From positions 1 through 64,000 of the forward strand of contig CAJNYU010001940.1 in the NCBI GenBank assembly GCA_905331475.1: a stretch of DNA of 64,000 nucleotides, read 5' to 3'. Origin of the DNA: Rotaria socialis. Taxonomy: Eukaryota > Rotifera > Eurotatoria > Philodinida > Philodinidae. A program made the position numbers and the translations under genes. A model generated the notes under the pieces. The model ran no database searches, had not been told where the DNA came from, and saw nothing but the letters and a program-made list of their open reading frames with translations. Shown piece by piece: positions 55,791 through 64,000 of the stretch. How positions within the stretch are numbered: the first letter of the stretch is position 1; each line of letters starts with the position of its first letter.

Positions 55791-58700
55791 ATGAATGTTT
55801 TAACTAGTATATCAATACGAATGACGAGATCATCATGGATTAATGGTCAATTTTCAAACGTAACGACTGATAACTGTTCATATTATGGTCGACTAAATTC
55901 AACTGGTTTCGGCATTATTCGATCGTATGAAGGAATTCCAGAAAATTTTCTGGTTAATCTCATTGTTTCACTAGTACAGAATATTATATGCAAAAAATAT
56001 CCACAAAATTAAAGAGAATTTTATTATTTAGATTCTCGTACTTCTTTTTGCGTATCTACGACGTCGTTTTTCTGATGCGAAAAACATTGTCGACGGAACA
56101 GAGTAAGACGATCGTCTTTTCGTTTAAGAAGTTTTTCATAATGATAATTGTTCGGTTTTTAGAATATCGAATTTACTCTATGGACAAAGTAATTCATCAC
56201 GACATCTCATTCAACGTGTAAGTTGAATGTTATAATCTTTTAGTTCAATTATTGTATGAACCGTCCACATACATAAATATTTTGTACAGTTGCTTGAAGT
56301 TATGCATATCTTTATTTATATTACTTAGGCCCAAGAATCGTACTTACATCGGTATTGTATGGTAAAAGAAAAATGAATAGATTTTATATTAACTTGCCGA
56401 TCAGTTTTCATATTTTTTGATTGAAATGAATTTTTTATTTTAAATTACAAAAGTTTTCTTTATATAATTTAGACACACTGGTTATGGGTTCGAGATTTAT
56501 TCAGAATGACGTATTTATGAGATTACAGCTTGATTTTAATTGATTCCAATGTTATTTTATTATTTAGTGATTCAGATATTTATCGACATGTTTCAGTAGA
56601 TGCATATTATTATCTCTTATTTCATACATATTTAATCTTTTATTTACTATTCGTGACAATATTTTCATTAGTAGTTATTCTACCAGTTAATATTCAAGGA
56701 ACACAAGGTTTCAGACGTCAAAAATAAATAAATAAAGATCAACTATATTTTACTTCTAGAAACCAGTGAAGAAAAATTTGCTCTGACGACTATTGGAAAT
56801 TTATCACCTAAGTAATTTTCTTTTTTCCTGTCTTGGAGTGAATGTTAAGAAGAACATTTTAATATTTAAGTTCCTCGTTACTCTGGGTTCATGCATGTAC
56901 ATCGATATTATTTGTATTAATTGGTATTATTGTTGCTTATTTATATAAAAATACTACACGTTATTATGCCAAAGAAGATGTGGTATGTATCAATTAAAAT
57001 TTTTCAACTAAAATTTTTCATATTAGTTTAAAATCATTAGTACGAAGATGAACAATCAAAAGAGAAAGTAGAGTTTGATGTTGTATTTGTAGTTGCTACT
57101 CAATGTTGTATTGTTCGAGCAGATGATCTGATGTGATAAAAATTGAATTCAGTATTGTTCTCATTCGTTATCGCGAAGAAGATAAACTCAAATTTCTGGA
57201 AACGCACGGTTTTTTAACCTTGCTCTGAATTTAAGACTGTTCATGTTGTTGTCTTCATTAGCTCTTATCGAGTTCTCATTGGGATTGTTTGTCTATTAAG
57301 GCATCTAGAACATTAATGATTCGTGGAATTCCGCAAAATGTATGTAATGAAGACCAACTTAGAACATATTTTCAGTAAGTTGACAAGAGATCAAGTTCGT
57401 ATGTTAATTATCTACATATTAATAGGGAAGCATATTCGACAATAGAAATAACACATTTAACATTGGTCTATAATATAAGTCAATTACAACATTTTTATAA
57501 ACGCCGGTTTGTTGCATTATTGAATTATTTGTTGTCTTGTAAATTGTTTTTATTTTTAATTATTAGCGAATTTTATTTTCGTATTTGGCAAGAAAGTAAA
57601 AATATTTATGAACAAACAGGAAAACGTTCCATTGTTTATAATAACAAACTTGGAAAAATATGTCGTGTAAGTTATTATGGTTTATAAAAGATTTTTTTGT
57701 ATTATTTTCTTTTCGCTTTGTTTTATAGTGTTGTTCTAAAGAGGTTTGTTCTACATAAAAAACACCTAATCTTTGAATTATTTATCCATATTAGATTGAT
57801 GCAATGGAATTTTATGAAAAATTATATACTCTTTATAAACAGCGTGTAGAAAACGAATTTGCACTGGTCAAAGAGAAAAAGTGTGGATTAGCTTTTATTA
57901 CATTTTCGACAGTGGAGCAAGCGCATAAGTTTGTTTTGTTGGCTATTTTATGACTATGTATCCATGAGTTAATTTTTTGTAGAATTTCTACAGATTTTCG
58001 ATCGAAATGTTTTGCACGAAATCGTCGACCGTTAACATCAACCAGTAAGAGGCTTGGGATTCAAAGATGGACAGTAAAATTTGCACCAAGTCCCAAAAAT
58101 ATTATTTGGTAAATAATTTTTTTCTTTCCAGTTTTATGAATTGTAGTTTTCAGAATGTATTGAATAGGTTATAAAATATTCATCGTTTTTTGTTGCGACC
58201 AATCCAAGAAATTTTGTTCGAGCTCCGAACAGTTACATAGGAACGAAATTTTTAGGCCTATCCAATTTTTTTCTTAGATTTTTCATTCGATATAAGTTCA
58301 AACAACTATCGATTTAATATCTTTGTTAAACGAATATGTTAGATGCGTTTCAATGAGCGAAATCAGATCTGTTCATTTTCACTAAAACATTCGCTAATAA
58401 CGAGATCAGGATTTTCAATAGAGCAATATCCTTTTGCAGATATTGCTTTGTTTTTAGTGTAGAAAACGAAACGGATTGTGTGGTTCCGCAAACATTTCAT
58501 TAGAAATATTTTGAATTCGATAGTTTCTAGTTTACGTGCAAAATCAGTCAACTTCGTATTCTGAGAGTGTGAATGTACGTGTACATGGATGGTGGAGTTA
58601 TCATAGTGCGCACACCACATCCACACCCTCAAAATTGATCATATTGAGAATAGAATCACGATGAAGGCGATCAGTATAACCAATATATTTACAGTGTACA

Positions 58701-61700
58701 TTGAATATAAATTACATTTTTGATTTTCACCTTTTCTGTTTAGGAAAAATATTCCAACTAGTGAAGCTAGTCATTGGTTTCGTATTATCATTGTTAATCT
58801 GGTATGTATGGGATATATCGATATAGATATTTTGAGTTTGCACGAGTATTATGTTTAGATTCTAGTATTCTTTATGATATTTTTAACGACACCATCAATT
58901 GTTATGAGTACAATTGATAAGATTATAAATAAATATCGTTCAATTGATGCAATAGAAAAAGTGACAAAACTAATCCATTTTCCAGTTCTATTAACATCTG
59001 TAATGCCTGCATTATTACTACGTATCTTTGCTGCTGTAATGCCGGCACTTGTTAGTGTGACATCCTTACTTGAAAAACGATGGAAAAAATCTACATTAGA
59101 TAAATCAATGATGATCAAATTATTTATCTTTCTTCTTATGATGATACTTATCTTGCCATCATTAGGTTTAACCAGTATTGAAGGATTCCTTCGTTGGGTG
59201 TTACAAAGTGATGATGATATTTCACATAATGGAAAAATTCGTTGGATGTATGTTTAATCTAATTAATAAAATATTTTTGATTGATTTTTAATTATTATTT
59301 AAAGGTGTGTGTTTTTACCGGATAATGGAGCTTTTTTTGTAAATTATGTGATAACATCGGCATTTATTGGAGCTGCTATTGACTTATTGCGTCTAGGTGA
59401 TTTGGTTTCTTATCTTTATATTGTTGCAACATCTAAGTCAATAGCTGAACGGCAAGTTATTCGACATGTAAGACACCATTTATTTTTTGTTCAGAATAAA
59501 ATTATATTATGATGAAATTGAAGGACCGTTGTAACGATTTGGACATGAAGAATGGAGACATAAGCATTATCTCAGTGTCTTCTATAGTTTCCATAGATTT
59601 GGATCGAGCTTTTCTTTCAAAACTTGAGCTTCTAATTCTGTAGTAAATTATACACAAATGGTTTGTAGATGCATAAAAGTAGAGAATTTATATGGGCGAC
59701 ACTAACCATATATATCTATATATACAATGATACTGTCAAGACGTCGAAAGACGGAATAGAATTCTCTTTTAATTTTATTTGTTTTCATAGTGAGCTATAC
59801 GGATAAACGAAACTTTGAATTGTGTAGAACCACAAAATATTTATCTTACTAAATAGCTTGTTTAGAACTTTTCTTAACGAATCGTTATTGCAGAAAATAA
59901 GTGTTTGGTATTCCAACTTTGAAGGCGACGTTTTTCTACTCGGAACAAATAACATTAGTTTCTTGCAATAAGACGGTGATATGAAAAGTTTTTAAACAAG
60001 CTTTTTACTAAGATAAAAATTTTCAAACTTCAAGAAAACACATCGTAGTTTTCGCTTGAAATTCGTTAATGTTACCTATTTCCACTATGATCTTCGTAAT
60101 TTTTTTCGAGTATAAAAAGCAGAATTTTGTAAACAAAAATATGATTCAAATCTATGGAACCAAAAAATATATTGAGAACGTATTCAGACTCTGATTCTTT
60201 ATGATCTACTTTCTATATTGGAAAGTTTTTGTTGATTCTGAAATATATGGCAACATAATTTCGTGTAACACTTTTAGTTCAGATCTTCGTTCAATATAGT
60301 TTATTGCAACTCGTGTATCTTTTAGTGAGAAAGCTCATATTCATTGAAATTAGCATAAGATAAGTGCCTTGCTTTATTTTTCTCTAATATTTTGAGTGCC
60401 CCAAGGTATATTATCTCAGAGGAAATATAATTCATAGAAATTACCTATTATTCATACACTAATAATCTCATATTAATTTTATTATTGTACTTATAGTTTT
60501 AATCATTAAGTTGAAATAGTGAATTTGTAGTTTTCATGCTTAAATCCTAGACTGAATAGTCTAGAATTAGAAATATGTATTCAAGGTTTCTTTCAGAGAA
60601 ATAACAATCCTTAGCAATATTCTAAATGTTTTAAATCTTATACTCTGGTATCAAGAGTTTATATAATGTTAATTTTTCTAGTTAAGAATTAAAAAACTTA
60701 CGTTCAATTGTGTATCAGCAGAAAAATCAAAATAAGAAGTCCTTGCATGTAAAATATACTGTAGAAGTTTTTGAATCTGAATATTTAATAAATTTGTTCG
60801 ATGATCACGAATAGCTTTTCTATTATACTGACATAATAGTGTGAATATTGAAAGTCTACAAATTATTGCTGGAAAATTACAAAAAGAACGATTGAAATTT
60901 TTTAGATCAGAGAGTTAATATGATATATTTATTTTAGGCATTACAATTTCCATTTCGCTTTGGTGTACAATATGCTTGGACAGGAGCTGTATTCAGTGTC
61001 ATACTTGCTTATTCTATAATTTGTCCATTAATAACGCCCATTGGTAAGGATTTTTCATTTCGATAATAGTAATTAAATAATTTAATTAATAAATAGGTTT
61101 AATTTATTTGTTAATAAAACGTGCCGTGGATAAATACAATTTGGTATTCGTTTATGATACAGAAATAGCTGATAAAAGTGTTCATCGTTTAGCAGGAAGT
61201 TTCATTATTGTCGCATTAATTATTCAACAATTAACATTATTATTTTTTGTTCTTCTTCGTTCGGGTTTGTTTTATTGACAAAAAAGTTAGCTTTTGTTTT
61301 GTTCTATTCTTGCTTAAATATTCTAGAATCATTGACGTATTTATCGATTGTATTATTAGGAAGCTTTTTTCTGACAAGTAAGCATTTCGTTTCTTCATAC
61401 ACTTTACATAGACGAAATAAATAATATATTTAGGTGGAATTTACATTGCTATCACGTGTTTTGATTGCTGTCATCGATGGACTTCAAGAGAATATTCATT
61501 TACAAGAGGAAGATTACCTGAGGTCAGCATTTATTTTCTTCCCTGTGCAATACGCTATAATTTGTTTAATGAAAGAACTAACAGTGTAAGATAATGATGT
61601 GTATCATTAGCAAAATAATTTGGGCTTTGGAATTTCTTTTCTTGTTTTTTTTTGTTGATTGAATTATTAATATAATTACAAATTTTGAACATTTATATTT

Positions 61701-62036
61701 TATTTATTATAGACGTTGAGTATTCGTCAGCAATTGGATAATTTAGGTGAATTAGAAGAAACGGAAGATGGTGAGACAAAACCACGAACCACATCGGTAA
61801 AAAAAGATTTAGTTCTTTTGTAGAAAAACGCTATAAATTGATTCATTTCATAGGATTATATACCAACGATATTAAATGCATGTATTGAAGAGTTTGAAAC
61901 ATCACCGAGTACAACAGAAATTCGACGTAGTTCAACACGAGAACGATTACAACAAGGAAATTATGGATCTATTGATCAACTTCATCAACCAATTGCTTTT
62001 GGAACTGACCATGTAGATGATTTAATTACGAATTAA
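55791..62036 (+). CDS. Tmem63: TMEM63/CSC1-OSCA family channel
   Basis: About 20 exons. The N-terminus has [12 protein letters not shown] and the [12 protein letters not shown] start of TM0; exon 2 continues [17 protein letters not shown]. Later exons give [13 protein letters not shown] and [10 protein letters not shown], then LLWVHACTS, the cytosolic RRM-like segment ([40 protein letters not shown]), then [18 protein letters not shown], the pore helices ([34 protein letters not shown]), [20 protein letters not shown], and [20 protein letters not shown]. The tail ends DDLITN. The family forms stretch- and osmosensitive cation channels in plasma and lysosomal membranes. Two micro-exons occur: 33 nt at 56329-56361 and 15 nt at 57729-57743. 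Two introns are long (58109-58743, 59468-60937) against about 55 bp elsewhere. All parts of the family are present with no lesion, so it is probably functional. Borders of the exon near 57050 are not certain. Confidence 0.9.
59468..60937 (+). other. 1.47-kb intron of the TMEM63 gene
   Basis: Lies between the exon ending ERQVIRH and the exon starting [16 protein letters not shown]-rich, about 25 times longer than its neighbours. No coding frame, inverted termini or tandem repeat is visible that would identify an insertion. Confidence 0.7.
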
Positions 62037-62343
62037 AAAAGAAACTGTTCTTTTTATTGGGGTCAATCTATAATTATTCTATTTTCGAAACCTTTTCTTT
62101 TTTGTTGTGTGCAATATTTATATTATTTATACGAATGAACAGTTCTCTGACAGAGTTTTGCCAAACAGTTCCAATCGAGTTTTATTTGGAGAAATGTTTC
62201 ATTTTAATCTATCTATTAATAATTATTTTTGTGAAGGAATTTTATTGTTGTAAATTTTGAAAATAAAATATTTTAATCGATTATATTTTTTGTTTCAGAT
62301 ATCTTTTAAAGCTATTTTTTTTAAATATCAGCACATTATAAAT

Positions 62344-64000
62344 ATGGTTGTTAATGCAGCACTTAAACGACGTCGACGTAAGTTTATACATCATTGAATT
62401 CCTTACGCTTTTTTCTGGTTAGATGAAAACAAAACTATGAACAATCCATATAGATATTCTATTAGTTAATAGATCGCACATTATTTAAAATAAATTTTAC
62501 TGAATAAGATGGCTTGCTTTGAATGAAATAAGATTTTTATATTACCTTTACTGAAAAAACGGTGGGATGGACATCAGTGTAGTTTCAGCTGGAATTTAAT
62601 GTAAAATATGATAAAGCTGCTACTGTTAATCATAGAATGGTGATTTTCTCGAAATCGCCTCTAAAAGCCATACACTAGATCTTTATATATTTGAATGAGA
62701 TTATTTCTTCTCACTTTTGTATATTTTGAAATATGTTATAACTAAACTCAAATCTTTTTCTAGTTCAGTGCTCATTCAAACATAAGCAGAACTAGTAAAA
62801 CGAGTGTAAATTGTAGACAAATCAATCACAACAATTTTGAAGATTTATTTCTGAATAAACTATGCAGCGATACTATTATGTACGAGTCATGTAAATTCGC
62901 CTAGTAAAAAACGCTTCGATTACGAATAGAAGTTATCTGAAAAGTTGATTGAACCGTAGCAATTGAATATTATCAGAATGTATATTCTGTTTAAAAATCT
63001 AATTTAACTCTGATATTGTAAATTTGTTTTCATTACCTAGAAAATACTTTGGCTCAATTGGTTATTGCTAAAAATACGAATATTGAATTAATTAAGAAAT
63101 ATGAAGAAAAGAAACTAGAAGAACATAGGTATTTTTTTTTTCGATTTAATGAGTAATAAAAATTTATAATAATATACAATAGATGTGAACAAAACATCAT
63201 CGATAAATGTGCTGAAATGTCGAGTAATCTTCAACAACGTATGGATGAATTAATTGCAAGTGGTTCAGTTGCCGCTGTAAATATCTTTATTTTTTCTTCT
63301 TCTCATCTATGAAAAAAAAAACTTTTTAATCAATTAGACATCAAAAAAAACTGAAAAAATGCTTGAAAGAGCTCATCTATGGAGTCAAGAAATGACAGAT
63401 AGACTAGCATCCATTTTATGTTTACAAGAATCTCCTGAACAATCTCGAACAAGTTTAACAATGCCTGCTGCAGTTAATAATAATAATACACTTCTTGATA
63501 CAACACTCGCTCGTCGTCAAGCAGCAGCTGCTCAATTACAATTAGCTGGACTTTCGGCTTCATTTTATGTTCAACAAGGTCGTAAATCACTTTCTGTTTC
63601 AATACAAAAAAGTCCACGAACACGTCATTTGTATGTTTAACTTTGCATTTTAAATCATTTATTTTTCTATTCAAATTCAATTAGATATAAAAATAAAAAT
63701 AATAATAATAAATCTATGATTGACGAAAATGATATTAATGATGAAAATAAGCCAATGGACGATATATCTCAAATGGTAACATTGTTTGTTCCCTATTCTT
63801 TTTTTTTTTATTAAAGTGGAGGTTTTTTTCAATTTCATTTAGCCTGTGGATGAAACGAATACCGAAGGAGAAACAACTATTGAAGCGGAATCAAATCGAG
63901 CGTAAGATTTTCTTTTAGTTTTATAGACGTGATAATTAGTTTTTCATATGAATAATATAGTCCTACACCTCCACCATTACCTGACTTTTACGTTGTCGAA
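62344..64000 (+). CDS. Unrecognised coiled-coil protein, 5' part, truncated by window end
   Basis: Exons 62344-62377, 63041-63128, 63183-63276, 63338-63630, 63685-63775, 63843-63901 and 63961 onward splice in frame. The product starts MVVNAALKRRR, continues with charged helical sequence (LIKKYEEKKLEEHR, then NLQQRMDELIASGSV), and then has LWSQEMTDRLASIL, an Ala/Gln-rich helix (RRQAAAAQLQLAGLSAS) and a basic Ser/Arg patch (SIQKSPRTRH). An Asn/Asp-rich acidic linker and PTPPPLPDFYVVE follow. The proline cluster could be an SH3/WW-type ligand. I recognise no named family. The 660-bp first intron is long. The gene begins 308 bp after the TMEM63 stop codon on the same strand. Confidence 0.65.

Overview
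The window looks like nuclear DNA of a small AT-rich invertebrate, most likely a bdelloid rotifer (inference). Introns are mostly 40-70 bp with GT-AG ends. The genes are metazoan: Scm, a discoidin-domain receptor, TMEM63 and a 7TM receptor. There are degenerate TGTGGG-like tracts, the telomeric unit I recall for bdelloids, and hammerhead ribozyme motifs of the kind known from Penelope-like retroelements. No prokaryotic operon, rRNA or CRISPR is seen, and there is a 40-base N gap.

The window splits into two halves. Positions 1-32,000 are mostly mobile and repetitive DNA with very few host genes. They hold a TIR element with 17-bp minisatellites (28-1595), foldback MITEs with CCCAGTG ends (209-580, 8072-8443), nonautonomous hAT elements (1600-1857, 1949-2724, 15140-15571), and a 4.5-kb inverted repeat carrying an intronless secreted cupin gene (1872-6404). 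A small foldback element carries two opposed hammerhead ribozymes (9765-10156). A nest of TA-flanked elements (10331-16695) carries a decayed multi-exon gene of SAMD3-like type and an array of repeated intron/mini-exon units. After these come a GGATCC-rich satellite (16696-19900), a second foldback with a second, ligand-poor cupin fragment (20262-21990), further foldbacks and minisatellites, and a nearly intact autonomous hAT transposon (25883-30767) whose transposase has one premature stop.

Positions 32,000-64,000 are a quieter genic half. In order they hold Scm (+, 14 exons, MBT-MBT-SLED-SAM, Polycomb repression), a 7-kb gene-poor gap, a DDR-like receptor tyrosine kinase with a degenerate activation motif (+, 11 exons), a rhodopsin-like GPCR (-), a broken papain-like protease (+), TMEM63 (+, mechanosensitive channel family) and the 5' part of an unrecognised coiled-coil gene that runs off the window. 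For Scm and DDR the splice sites I chose keep frame throughout and sum to a multiple of three (627 and 842 codons), which supports the models.

The genes do not form a pathway. The functional interest lies in the mobile half: ribozyme-bearing retroelement debris, gene-carrying inverted-repeat units, and a TA-target element family with an unusual cargo or helper gene.
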